Positions 51,677-61,414 of a stretch of DNA of 64,000 nt are shown here, piece by piece. The notes under the pieces were generated by a model. That model made no database searches and was not told the DNA's origin. It was given only the letters and a program-made list of their open reading frames with translations. The stretch is from Isoperla grammatica. Its lineage: Eukaryota > Arthropoda > Insecta > Plecoptera > Perlodidae. The translations under genes and the position numbers were made by a program. How positions within the stretch are numbered: the stretch's first letter is position 1; each line of letters starts with the position of its first letter. Location: positions 8,595,363-8,659,362 of the forward strand of contig OX246748.1 of NCBI GenBank assembly GCA_945910005.1. The letters run 5' to 3'.

Positions 51677-52199
51677 GTAACAAATCGTGATTTGTAATTT
51701 CTCTCTAAACAAACATCTAGAATCCCTCAAAGCTTCTTATTTCTTATATCGTGCACCACAAATACCCACACACAGTTGACTATTGTGGAAACAAAGTGAT
51801 GGCGGCAAAATACCCTCTACACAATCGTGAAGGTAAATCGTTCATCTTGAAGCTTTACCAATAAATAACGTCAAGATTTACAATATATTTCTCGGGTATC
51901 AAATTAGCAAACAAAGCAGAGCATAAATACAACTAATGAGCCGGTTATCTGAAGTACAAATGTTTCGCGTACGATGCTATAAATATCGGTATTACCTGTG
52001 GGTAAGAGGGCGTTGAAACATAAATACTACTTACGAAAGAGACTGGTGAACCATTTCAATCAGGTGAGGTCAGGGATCGTTGTTAGTTACACATTTTAAG
52101 AACGCTATGCGACATTGATACTGTGGATATCGGGAAGTTAATTTATGAACTGACATTTCCTGATTTTTTAAATATGTACTTACTCTTTACTTTGCAGAA
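51677..52199. other. no gene
   Basis: AT-rich, nothing recognised. Confidence 0.4.
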
Positions 52200-52290
52200 A
52201 GTTTGAAATTTATTGGATTTAAGGGCGCTTCAACCAGTTAGGTCATTTTGCGCCACCAAGATGGTGTTTTGCAAGCTAAATAATTAAGTA
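52200..52290 (-). mobile_element. SINE tail fragment, type H4
   Basis: GATTTAAGGGCGCTTCAACC, AGTTAGGTCATTTTGCGCCA: intact stem GGCGC/GCGCC. Followed by AAGATGGTGTTTTGCAAGCT as at 43,070. Confidence 0.75.
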
Positions 52291-53198
52291 ACCATGAAAG
52301 AGGTCATCAATGTTTTGATTTTATTTGAATGAAATTTAATTAATTTTATATTTAATATTGGTTGTATTGATTTTTTTTTATATGATATTGTTATCGTAGT
52401 TCTTACTTTGAAGGGTTCCATTTCAATCTTAAGGAATCATTTTATATGAAGTGAACACAATATAAATAAAGTCAGAACATAAATATATCTCGTACAAGTT
52501 CAATATCAATATTTTATTTTATTTAATAATGTGATTATTATTTTGTTTACTGTGTAATATTGGGAACCTTCAATAAGGCATAAATTTTAATTAATGAAGT
52601 ATTCTACTATAGTAAACCCGACCAGTCGACTCTTAATCGCTGTCGGCAAGTTGTGTTTTATCAAAAGAACGTCCCCAAGAAATCTTGTCTGATCTCCGTA
52701 TAAGTTTAACCTCCTGTGATTAAAAAATCGAGACAACTTTTTACGTTGGAAAATCAAGCACTGAAAGAAAAAACCTTCCTGTGATTAAAAAATCGAGACA
52801 ACTTTTTACGTTGGAAAATCTAGCACTGAAAGAAAAAACCTTCCTGTGATTAAAAAATCGATACAACTTTTTAATATCTTGAGAAATTTAATCAATTATT
52901 AATTGTTCGCGCCAAGTATTCAAATACATTTCCGTTTCCCCTCATTTTAGTATCTTCTCCTAGTTCCCCACCTTCAACCCCCGATTCACTGTCAGGGAGC
53001 TGTCGACCGGACTTGTATCGGTCTCTCTCGCCGGTGATCGCTCACGGACTGCACAACGACGAGTGTCTCCACACTTGTCGTGTTTCGTTGCCCTCGTATT
53101 CGAGACGAGGCAAAAGTGTTTACTTCGCCATCCTCAAAGTGTTTCTTTTTATTCTTGTATTTCTTCACGTAACTCTACTTATTAACTGTGCATACGTG
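52291..53198. other. no confirmed gene; 65-bp tandem repeat and a GC-richer block
   Basis: CCTGTGATTAAAAAATCGA recurs at 52,713, 52,778 and 52,843. 52,980-53,130 is CpG-richer than its surroundings and could be a promoter/first-exon region of the gene at 54.4 kb, but no splice donor or conserved frame proves it. Confidence 0.4.
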
Positions 53199-53211
53199 TG
53201 CTTTGTGTTAA

Positions 53212-53467
53212 GATTGATTGATTAATGGGGCTTAACGTCTCATATTTATGCAACGATGGCTAATCGAGACGATGAGCGGGTGATAATGAAGATGAGAAAG
53301 ATGATAATGAAGAATAAAGCCACATCCGAATCAGATCCATTGTACGTCGCGTGAGTCGTCATACGGGAGTCCAGCAAGGGAGGGTAGGGCCAAGTGGGAG
53401 GAGAAATATTCAATGGGACAGTGGGGGGGGAAAGGGGATTGGGGTGTGGACTGCACTTCGTCTGACT
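53212..53467 (-). mobile_element. complete SINE insertion with 13-bp target duplication
   Basis: TGCTTTGTGTTAA stands on both sides (53,199-53,211 and 53,468-53,480). Between them, read on the minus strand, the copy starts AGTCAGACGAAGTGCAGTCC (5'-truncated head A). It continues through the pyrimidine-rich body and module B to the H1 hairpin and ends in a TTAATCAATCAAT tail. The duplication proves target-primed retroposition and fixes the sense strand of the whole family. Confidence 0.93.
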
Positions 53468-53946
53468 TGCTTTGTGTTAATTTTCAATCATACTTCAACC
53501 GCGACTAAACTTTACTCATCTTCGTCCACCACGGCCTCGTTCGCAACATTAATTAAGTGCAAGGCGTAGCAATGGATAATATGTTTACCTTTTTTTTTAG
53601 ATTGTACAACCATGAAGTTGTCTATACTTATTTTTCTACATATTCACAGTATTGTTAATACGTTAAACTACCTACCACATTTAAGCACATACAGATGGAA
53701 AGTGGCGATATACATTCAAACCACATTTAACCAAAGAAAAATCAACTTGTACATGGCAAGCAATTCTTAAATCTCGTATACATCTGCGCTGAATTTAATA
53801 TTGAAAATACAAAATGTTTTTGTACAAATATCCCTTGTCAATTGTTTTTAATCTTTAGTAAATATAGATTTTATCATAATTTTTTTAAATTACTTTTGCA
53901 AAACCTTTATCTTTTTTTAGAATTTGTTTCTTTTACTACGCACTTA
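53468..53946. other. no gene
   Basis: AT-rich sequence right of the SINE, nothing recognised. Confidence 0.4.
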
Positions 53947-53949
53947 TAG

Positions 53950-54072
53950 ATTGATATTTGGGCTTAACGTCTCATATTTTTGCAACGAGGCTAATCGAGA
54001 CAATGAGTGGGTGATATATGAAAATGAAATAGGGGGGGGGGGGGGGGGGGGAGGGCAAATAGGAGGGCGGGT
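53950..54072 (-). mobile_element. SINE, H1 tail plus 20-nt G run
   Basis: ATTGATATTTGGGCTTAACG ... GAGACAATGAGTGGGTGATA, G run 54,032-54,051, AGGAGGGCGGGT. Confidence 0.83.
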
Positions 54073-54358
54073 GCAAGTGTATGTGTACATGATTATCAAC
54101 TACATTTATTGTTCAGTTGTGAGTAGATGTTAATTAGCAATTATTTTACTTATAGCATAGGCAGGCCTATGCCTGAAACATGAATTCTGAATAGCTAGGT
54201 GGACTAGGCCACGCTATAGACTTTGTAATTGTTGTGTAGTTTTTAGCCTAGATTTATGTTGTAGGTAGTAAGTATTACAACAATATTTAGCAGAATTAAA
54301 TCAAGAGACAATTGTAATGTTAGTCATATGCTCAAGATTTTGTTGTTGTTTGCTTCAG

Positions 54359-54418
54359 ATGATGAAGAATTTGAATTGTCAGTTCTCCGCTGTTGCGTGG
54401 AAGTGGAAAGCCTTCAAG
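54359..54418 (+). CDS. exon A of an unidentified gene
   Basis: 60-nt exon between an acceptor (TTTGCTTCAG) and a donor (CAAG|GTAAGA). In the frame that joins the next exon it reads DEEFELSVLRCCVEVESLQ, acidic and without stops. It enters two bases into a codon and ends one base into a codon. The next exon starts with the two bases needed, so the phases fit. The upstream exon was not found. An alternative ATGATG-initiated reading (MMKNLNCQ) is also open, but it is less well supported by the substitution pattern of the duplicated exons. Confidence 0.55.
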
Positions 54419-54488
54419 GTAAGAATGTATACATATTACATTAAGACACAATTGTATTTCACACAAACGCTTGTCTGGTTGTTTGTAG

Positions 54489-54564
54489 GCGTTGCGGGGC
54501 CGTCGACGGCCTCTAAGCCCACTCAACCCGCCGCAGCCTCCCCTGCCGCCAATGGCGCAGACTG
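54489..54564 (+). CDS. exon B, first of a duplicated pair (unidentified gene)
   Basis: 76-nt GC-rich exon with acceptor TTTGTAG and donor CTG|GTATGT. Joined to exon A it reads GVAGPSTASKPTQ, then PAAASPAANGAD, and ends two bases into a Trp codon: an Ala/Pro/Ser-rich linker-like segment. Compared with exon B' the differences in this frame include three silent third-base changes and conservative replacements (V/I, A/T), as expected under coding constraint. The other open frame would require harsher replacements. Confidence 0.62.
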
Positions 54565-54891
54565 GTATGTAAACAAATATAATGATATTATTATTATTAT
54601 AATATAATTTATAATGAATGTGGAATTTCACTTGTACACTGACGCTTGTCTCGTTGTTTGTATAAATTAATTGTATATATTAATTTATAATGAATGTGGA
54701 ATTTCACTTGTACAACTAACGCTTGTCTCGTTGTTTGTATATATTAATTGTATATATTAATTTATAATGAATGTGGAATTTCACTTGTACACTAACGCTT
54801 GTCTCGTTGTTTGTATATATTAATTGTATATATTAATTTATAATGAATGTAGAATTTCACTTGTACATTAACGCTTATCTCGATGTTGTAG
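54565..54891 (+). repeat. intronic tandem repeat of the exon's acceptor region, 76-77 bp units
   Basis: TTTCACTTGTACA ... CGCTTGTCTCGTTGTTTGTA recurs at 54,629, 54,705, 54,782 and 54,859. It resembles the tract before exon B (TTTCACACAAACGCTTGTCT). In the first three units the terminal GTAG has become GTAT, so they are acceptor look-alikes without AG. The last unit still ends in GTAG and serves exon B'. Confidence 0.85.
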
Positions 54892-54967
54892 GCATTGCGG
54901 GGCCGTCGATGGCCTCGGTGCCGACTCAACCCGCCACCGCCTCCCCTGCTGCCAATGGCGCAGACTG
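54892..54967 (+). CDS. exon B', duplicate and probably mutually exclusive alternative of exon B
   Basis: 76 nt, same acceptor type (GTTGTAG) and identical donor (CTG|GTATGT). Reads GIAGPSMASVPTQ, then PATASPAANGAD. Because 76 is not a multiple of three, including both B and B' shifts the frame, while either alone joins exons A and C in phase. This is the classic arrangement for mutually exclusive exons. Alternatively one copy is a non-functional duplicate. Confidence 0.6.
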
Positions 54968-55335
54968 GTATGTAAACAAATACTTAATCAAAATTTGCTG
55001 GTATTAGACAACACCATTTCTACATAATAAATGGTTAAATAAATAAATAAATAAAATAATTAAGTACTTTATTTAGAAGATAGAAGGAAGTGGACAAGTA
55101 CGATGATTCAAATTCAAAAGGGTTCAGAAGAGGAAAAGGGAAGGGAATTGTAACGTCATTTAGACGCCTTTTATACACCCGGTCGAGTCACCCTAGACAA
55201 TGTTCGATAATTGTGGTTGTTTTACAACGTCCATACGGTCAAATGCCGCTATTGGAAAACACCGTAAGTCACTATTATGTATGGGTTTTAGTTACCACAA
55301 TTTGTCATACAGTATTTGTATGCGTGCATGATCAG
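54968..55335. other. intron before exon C, with a degenerate SINE head
   Basis: Around 55,130-55,200 GGGAATTGTAACGTCATTTA, GACGCCTTTTATACACCC and GAGTCACCCTAGACAATG resemble a worn head C. Otherwise AT-rich. Confidence 0.45.
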
Positions 55336-55507
55336 GAAGAATTTCTACAAACAAAACAACCAAGAAACACAATTGATTGCTGCCGTGGAGAACGAAGAAG
55401 CCCTGTATAAGTATGACGCAAGTATGCAAACAGTGCAAGTGTACCAAATACTTGCTTGGAAGGGAGTTGCAACTATAGTTGGAGGCAAAATAACTACCAT
55501 GGGTTAA
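55336..55507 (+). CDS. exon C, probable terminal exon of the same unidentified gene
   Basis: Acceptor GCATGATCAG. The first base completes the Trp codon left by exon B or B'. The frame then reads KNFYKQNNQETQLIAAVENE, continues with EALYKYDASMQTVQ and ILAWKGVATIVGG, and stops at TAA 55,505-55,507. A canonical AATAAA lies at 55,675-55,680, giving a 3'-UTR of about 190 nt. No domain is recognised. The gene product is unknown; the context (Ala/Pro linker followed by a charged amphipathic segment) gives no reliable hint. Confidence 0.58.
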
Positions 55508-55674
55508 CTTTTACTTGATTGATTAATTAACATTTGGGCAACGGTATTTGATTTGGGCTTTGATTGTGTTTGATCGACTGACATCTCTTTGTATATCAAT
55601 GTTGTTTATTCTTTGTTTTTATTATTCACTGTTTTTCCTTCTTCTCTGGTGGGATCTACTTTTTAATCATTACA

Positions 55675-55680
55675 AATAAA
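55675..55680 (+). terminator. polyadenylation signal AATAAA
   Basis: Canonical hexamer 168 nt after the exon C stop codon, just before the next SINE. Confidence 0.5.
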
Positions 55681-55696
55681 GTAATGATAAAAGGTT

Positions 55697-55772
55697 TGAT
55701 TGATTGATATTTGGGCTTAACGTCTCGTATTTTTGCAACTTGGCTAATCGAGACGATGAATGGGAGAAATAT
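55697..55772 (-). mobile_element. SINE tail fragment, type H1
   Basis: TTGATTGATTGATATTTGGG, CGTCTC ... GAGACGATGAATGGG. Confidence 0.8.
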
Positions 55773-55956
55773 AGATTGATTAATATTTGGGCTCAACTTC
55801 TCATATTTTTGCATCTTGACTAATGGAGACGATTTTGATTGATTGAATAGATGAAATATAAAATGAAATAGGGGGCTGCTTGAAGGAAAGGGGCAAATAG
55901 GAGGGCGGGGAGGAAAAGGGAGTGGGGACGATGTGGACTGCATTTCGTCTGACTTC
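55773..55956 (-). mobile_element. SINE, diverged H1 tail, body, truncated head A
   Basis: ATTGATTAATATTTGGGCTC, decayed hairpin, GGGGCAAATAGGAGGGCGGG, GGACTGCATTTCGTCTGACT. Confidence 0.8.
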
Positions 55957-56191
55957 TTGATGTAAGGGGACTAGTATAAAGACGATTTGGCTCATTTTTT
56001 CATTTTCACGGCAGTAGTATACAAAGGACTAAATTGTGCTTGAACAGACAGAGTATTTACTGTGTCTATACAACTAGGTAAAATATTATGGCCAAATCAC
56101 ACATCGCTGGGGTTGTTATAAAGGGAATCCATTTGGGAGGTTTGTGGGCGTCGGAATCGCAAAGAGGGCAGACAAGGATGAAGAAGATTTG
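55957..56191. other. no gene
   Basis: AT-rich; GTTATAAAGGGAATCCA near 56,115 may be a scrap of module B. Confidence 0.3.
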
Positions 56192-56262
56192 CGATTGATT
56201 GATTCATGGATTTAGGGCGCTTTGAACGGCGAGGGTCATTCGCGCCTCAAAACGGACATAGG
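56192..56262 (-). mobile_element. SINE tail fragment, type H2
   Basis: GATTGATTGATTCATGGATT, TAGGGCGC ... TCGCGCCTC: intact stem GGCGC/GCGCC with loop GAACGGCGAGGGTCAT. Confidence 0.8.
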
Positions 56263-56372
56263 AAACAAAATAAAATTAAACCAATTAATTTTGAAGATTT
56301 GCGAAACCAGAAAGAGAAGGAATGATGAAGTCATGAGTTCTTCAAAATTCTCTCTTGCCATACTTAAGTTAA

Positions 56373-56746
56373 TGATTGATTGATTAATGGGGCTTAACGT
56401 CTCATATTTATGCAACGATGGCTAATCGAGACGATGAGCGGGTGATAATGAAGATGCGAAAGATGATAATGAAGAATAAAGCCACATCCGAATCAGATCC
56501 ATTGTACGTCGCGTGAGTCGTCATACGGGAGTCCAGCAAGGGAGGGCAGGGCCAAGTGGGAGGAGAAATATTCAATGGGTCAGTGGGGGGGGGGGGATTG
56601 GGGTGTGGACTGCACTTCGTCTGACTTCTCCTCCTCGACCAGTCCGGCTTGGGTGGCCCTACCAGAAGCATATGCTCCCGCCGGCATAGCTCTCGGGATC
56701 AACAAAGCACGCAAACCTGCCCACCACGATAAGGTGGCAGTCCCTT
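56373..56746 (-). mobile_element. composite SINE, H1 tail, module B, G run, head A
   Basis: ATTGATTGATTAATGGGGCT, CGTCTC ... GAGACGATGAGCGGG, module B, G run, head A up to GTGGCAGTCCC. Close relative of the 53,212 and 23,822 copies. Confidence 0.88.
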
Positions 56747-57100
56747 TTAATTTTAGCAGCTAAGATTAGGTGCGATTCACTCCACCAATCCTCCTCTATG
56801 GCAGACATGTAAATACTGGCATTGTAGGTCGAAGTTTACATCTACCCTGTTGGTGACTTAAGACCATTCATTCTAAGAAACGTCTAGTGAGTATTACTGA
56901 CGTTTATGATGATGCTTTACACTATACATGCAGCGATAGATAAATGAAGCCCAAAATAACTATCTTTGTAAATTATTTTTATGTTTAAATATTTGCCTCT
57001 TAAAATTGGTAAAGCTAGGTTGTTATTTTGACGTGTATATATGCCTATACTGTAGCATTATTCATTAGGACAATGTCTACAAGACATGTCTACAAGTGTA
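56747..57100. other. no gene
   Basis: AT-rich, nothing recognised. Confidence 0.4.
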
Positions 57101-57112
57101 GTATGCCACTAT

Positions 57113-57418
57113 TTGATTATTTGGGCTTAACGTCTTATATTTTTGCAACTTGGCTAATCAAGACGATGAGTTGGTGATAATGAAGATGAAGTTGGGGGCT
57201 CTTTGGAGGAAAGGGGCAAGTAGGAGGGCGCGTGAGAAAAGGGGAAAGGGGAGGATAGGGGATTTGGGTGTGGACTGCACTTCGTCTGACTTCTCCTCCT
57301 CGACCAGTCCGGCTAGGGTGGCCCTACCAGAAGCATACGCTCCCGCCGGCATAGCTCTCGGGATCAACAAAGCACGCAAACCTGCCCACCACGATAAGGT
57401 AGCAGTCCCTGGGCAGGT
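57113..57418 (-). mobile_element. full-length SINE with 12-bp target duplication
   Basis: GTATGCCACTAT stands on both sides (57,101-57,112 and 57,419-57,430). The 306-bp element, read on the minus strand, begins CCTGCCCAGGGACTGCTACC (full head A). It runs through a pyrimidine-rich body to the hairpin GTCTTGATTAGCC ... ATATAAGAC (compensated A-T variant) and ends GTTAAGCCCAAATAATCAA. It defines both ends of the H1/A subfamily. The head shows no obvious A box/B box or 5S-like sequence. Confidence 0.94.
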
Positions 57419-57584
57419 GTATGCCACTATAATCAACGTGTTTGTTTGTTTGCTTCAAGAACTCGATACTGTTGTACAAAGAAAGTCTTCAGTTTACGTA
57501 TTTTACTTGAAATATACACTGTAATATTATCATCAATATTAATTGAAGATCTTATACTACTATAAGTTGAAAAGATTTTTGTTT

Positions 57585-57776
57585 CAACGACTCGACAGGC
57601 TGTCATATGACGTCTTCCGAATCAGATCCATTATTTAAGTGCAGTAAAGAACGGCAGGGTCAAGTGGGAGGATAAATCTTAAGTAGGACAGTGGGGGGGG
57701 GGGAGGGTCTCTTTCTTTCGCCTCTTACGACTGGCATAGTCACCGTGGGCCTATTCTACTCCGGGCCCAGACGGGT
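57585..57776 (-). mobile_element. SINE, truncated H3 tail, G run, head C
   Basis: CAACGACTCGACAGGCTGTCA, ATATGACGTCTTCCGAATCA, G run near 57,692, TCGCCTCTTACGACTGGCAT, CTCCGGGCCCAGACGGG. Confidence 0.82.
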
Positions 57777-57795
57777 CATTATTAACTTGTATTGT

Positions 57796-57990
57796 TTGAT
57801 TGATTGATTGAATAACGTTTTTTTTTTTGCAACTTGGCTAATCGAGACGATGAGTGGGTGAAATATGAAGATGAAATTAAATATGAGGCTGTTTGGAGGA
57901 AAGGGGTAAGTAGGAGGGCGGGAAGGGAAGGGAAATGGGGAGGAAACGGGAGTGGGGAAGATGTGGACTGTATTTCGTCTGACTTGTAAT
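57796..57990 (-). mobile_element. SINE, diverged H1 tail, body, truncated head A
   Basis: TTGATTGATTGATTGAATAA, hairpin first half lost, GGCTAATCGAGACGATGAGT, body, GTATTTCGTCTGACTT. Confidence 0.8.
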
Positions 57991-58200
57991 AATATTCTAC
58001 TTGACATGTATAACTGTCATTGTGCTATGGATCAAGTGTGTAAGAAAATAACTATCGTGTACTGGCACAGATACCCAAGCCATAGTAAATGTTGAGGTCG
58101 ATGGTCGACGTACTCGACAGTTATAAGAACTACTATACATGACGGTCTAACCAGCCCAACCAAAACCATCATGACCCATCGCACCGGGAGACTGATAAAC
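57991..58200. other. no gene; isolated H3 scrap near 58,109
   Basis: GGTCGACGTACTCGACAG is a partial H3 tail without second stem half. Confidence 0.4.
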
Positions 58201-58204
58201 GATG

Positions 58205-58208
58205 ATTA

Positions 58209-58263
<55 letters not shown>

Positions 58264-58264
58264 G
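58205..58264. repeat. ATT trinucleotide microsatellite, 20 units
   Basis: Perfect repeats directly before the next SINE tail. A second ATT run lies at 58,573-58,609, at the other end of the same SINE. Confidence 0.95.
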
Positions 58265-58573
58265 ATTGATTAATGGGGCTTAACGTCTCATATTTATGCA
58301 ACTAAGGCTAATCGAGACATTGAGCGGGTGATAATGAAGATGAGAAGATGATGATGAAGAATCAAGCCACATCCGAATCAGATCCATTGTACGTCGCGTG
58401 GGTCGTCATACGGGAGTCCAGCAAAGGAGGGCAGGGCCAAGTGGGAGGAGGAGTATTCAGTGGGACAGTGGCGGGGGGGGGGGGGGGGGGGGGAGGGACA
58501 GGGTCTCCTTTTGTTGCCTCTTACGACTAGCAGAGTCACTCTGGGCCTATTCTTTCCCGGGCCCAGACGGGCC
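58261..58573 (-). mobile_element. composite SINE, H1 tail, module B, 21-nt G run, head C, flanked by ATT runs
   Basis: ATTGATTGATTAATGGGGCT, CGTCTC ... GAGACATTGAG, module B, G run 58,473-58,493, head C (TTGTTGCCTCTTACGACTAG ... CGGGCCCAGACGGG). ATT microsatellites stand on both sides, suggesting insertion into an ATT run. Confidence 0.9.
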
Positions 58574-58610
<37 letters not shown>

Positions 58611-58611
58611 A

Positions 58612-58690
58612 GATGCTTATAACGACGTGCTCAACAACATAGGTCATATGACGGCGGAGGCGACTGGAGGAAAGGTGGAAGGCGATAAAA
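58612..58690 (-). mobile_element. SINE tail fragment, type H3
   Basis: ATAACGACGTGCTCAACAAC, TAGGTCATATGACGGCGGAG. Confidence 0.7.
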
Positions 58691-59261
58691 GATATACACG
58701 AGAGCCCTCTGTGCGGACACTAAGTCCGAATTCATAGTCGTCCCCTACACCAAGGGGTGCCCGTTGTTGCTAGATGACATTTTCATGCACGTTATCCATA
58801 TATAGAAAATAAATCCTACTAGGGTGAAAAGATGATCATAAATTCCGGCTTGAGGAAGGACCACCAAGTAGCTCTAGTTCCCTATGTCGCCGCCTCCCGC
58901 CTCAGCGCTAAAAGCAACAGGGCTCGTCCACTAACCCTTGACCCGAGCACGTGTGGGAGATGATTCTTGAATAAATTACCTTTAAGAGGCGAGGCGCACA
59001 CACACCGGTCATTTCCTTTTCGTGCATTTTTATTTGTTTTCGTTTTTCGCTCACGCCCTATTTATTTAGATTCCGTTTAGACGTTATTATTCTTTAGAAT
59101 TGCGTAGAATGTTTGTGCGGAGGGATCATCCGAAAATCTAGAGACGTTTTAACAGCATCAATATGAGGACTATTATTAAAAGCATCCACGCCCAATTCCA
59201 TTGTGTTATTATTATTTTGTTTCGTTGTCATGTTGGCGCGCATGGGTTTGGAACATTTGAA
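58691..59261. other. no gene
   Basis: Mixed base composition without a frame or shared repeat. Confidence 0.35.
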
Positions 59262-59500
59262 TTATTTGGAGTTTAACGACGTACTCGATGATGTTGGGAG
59301 TGTTTGGAGGAAAGGGACAAGTAAAACGTTAAAAGGGAGGAAAAGCGAAAGAGGAGGAAGTCGACTGTATTTCATTTGGCTCATCAACCTTGACCTGTCC
59401 AGCCAGAAGCATACGCTTCCAATAGCATAGCACTCGGGATATCTCCAAAGCACGCAAACCTACCCACCACGATAAGGTAGCAGTCCACAGGCCGGAGGGA
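59262..59500 (-). mobile_element. chimeric SINE, H3 tail with head A
   Basis: GTTTAACGACGTACTCGATG (H3, second stem half lost), body GTTTGGAGGAAAGGGACAAG, then head A (CTGTCCAGCCAGAAGCATAC ... ACGATAAGGTAGCAGTCC). Shows that H3 tails can be joined to the head normally found with H1. Confidence 0.82.
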
Positions 59501-60116
59501 ACAGGAGAAGAGGAGATTACAAGGGAGGTAAATGGGAGGAAAATGGAAATACGAGGACCCGCATTCGTGGAGTTTACGACTTCAAGAGCCACGCTGGACC
59601 CAGACGGGGAGAAAATGAATTTTCTATCATATTGATCCTTAAAAATGTAAACCCGACGCTTCACTCTTTACGCATCACAAATATAATATGAGGTCTTTAT
59701 TAAATTGAGATAGAAAATACGTCACGCTAATCCATAGTCAAATCTCAACTTATTTCCACTATAATTACAAATCCTATATCAACACCAAGATCCCATGATA
59801 GGTCGTTTAATGATTGCGTAAATCAATTGACCAACCTATTAATAATTATCCTTAACGAAAGTCTTTATCTAAGTGATCATAAATCAAAGTTAAATTAGGC
59901 GGGGCACACTTATGAGTGTAGTTAAACCTTCCTTATTTAAAAAGCAGTTTTATAGATAATTTGTGCAGATTGCGTGATGTGGATCATGTTAAATATATGC
60001 GAGACGATGAAAATGTAAATGTTTAATTCATGGAATAATCTGCTCATAAATCACAAACGTTCCACAAAATGTGCTGCAGCAAAATGCAGACTTAAGGTTA
60101 TAGATATATTAATAAT
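59501..60116. other. no gene; 60,081-60,116 is duplicated at 63,841-63,876
   Basis: A last SINE scrap (GACCCAGACGGGGAGA) is near 59,598-59,613. The block AAAATGCAGACTTAAGGTTA immediately left of the palindromic element recurs at 63,841 (one copy has T for G and A for G). Confidence 0.6.
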
Positions 60117-60964
60117 AGTCCTTTGCATAACGCTCGAAAAAGGCCTGGTCGGTATAAAATTTGGGTCAAAGGATGACATATATCAAATGAAAGCTTGAGA
60201 TGAGTACTTTTCAAAAAACCATGATATACCTCTGACAAATCCAGCTTTCTATGTCAAAACCAGGGTCAAAGGTCAAATTTGTAATTTTTTAAATAATTTT
60301 TGATTAAATAACGAAAAATGTTTGCAAGTTTAAAAATACTCTTTTAGTAAGATAAATGTATAAAGTTTACTAAAAAAAAAATTAAATTACCTATCTACCT
60401 TTTTTGACCTTGATTGGGGTCAATTTCCTCAAAATGGGTAATTTCTAAAATGTTCTTCGATTTATTGGCCAATATTCATTATATCAACGTACTTCCTCAT
60501 TAATACGTTAAAATAAATAGTTCTTATTGTTATCACATTGTTTCCACGGTATTCATTCAAAATGGCGGTCAAAGGTCAATAGGTAAGTATCGTCAAACTA
60601 GGTCTAGTAACTAAAATATTACTTGTGGGTACTCTAAAGACGCAGAATTTTAACTGCAATTACAATAACGAATAATTATATCATGTTTTAATCGTAAGAG
60701 AATGTAATTATCATATAACTTATAAACTACTTAAGATTGTTACTGATCTTCTAATTATAATGTCCTCAGACATAAGGGTATTCTTGAATGGGTGTGCAAC
60801 TGCAACAAAATACATTTTTAGAAAAGAGCATGACCATGCTGAGATACGTGATATGATAGTATGATATGATATCTGTCCTAGCAGTCACTGTCTAGTCGTC
60901 AAATTAATCAAAATTCAAATAAGTCAAAATCATTCAAAATTGAAGTCGTCAGATTAATCACCTT

Positions 60965-61290
60965 CTGATTGACTGGAATTCTCATGCTGGGTACCGATAT
61001 TTGGACAGTCCTTCAGCTTACACGCGTGGGTACACTTTTATTGATTGGCTAAACACTCACATGTCGGCATCTTGCAAACACGGCAACAGTTAGAGGCTAG
61101 GAGATCCATAACGGTCAAAGGTACTGGAGTTCCAATCATCCACTCGTTGCTCAGATCTCCTTCTGCCGTGGTTTCCCATCCATAGCCGCGCGGATCAGGA
61201 TTATGGTTGGCGTCCAAACAACGTATCCAGACCGCTGTTTGGTGGTTAACTCGCAGCCGCAGGATTTGAAGCATTAGACAATCGTTTCAA
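60965..61290 (-). pseudogene. inverted 3' fragment of the CxC-domain protein gene
   Basis: On the minus strand the frame reads LRVNHQTAVWIRCLDAN, PRGYGWETTAEGDLSNEWM, VPLTVMDLLASNCCRVCKMP and TCECLANQ, then TAA; the continuation KCTHACKLKDCPN lies in frame beyond the stop. It agrees closely with the plus-strand copy at 61,860-62,213 but has a different disabling stop, so the two arms decayed independently after the palindrome formed. Confidence 0.75.
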
Positions 61291-61414
61291 GGTGGTAGCT
61301 GATTAGACTAAATATCATCACATTTACTTTTAAAAAACTCTTAGGGCAGCTGGTTGACGCTTGACTACCAAAAATTAAACACACTTCGAAGATGTGTAAA
61401 AACTAGCGAGTTCG

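Noticed and set aside
54481..54970. FUBP/KSRP C-terminal repeat suggested by NGADW
   Set aside because: The diagnostic spacing of Tyr/Trp residues does not follow in exon C; no reliable assignment.
23839..57436. Minus-strand frames with the recurrent segment TATLSWWAGLRAL and EEEKSDEVQS
   Set aside because: They are translations of SINE head A and its body. They recur wherever the SINE occurs, start and stop in unrelated flanks, and are explained by the SINE.
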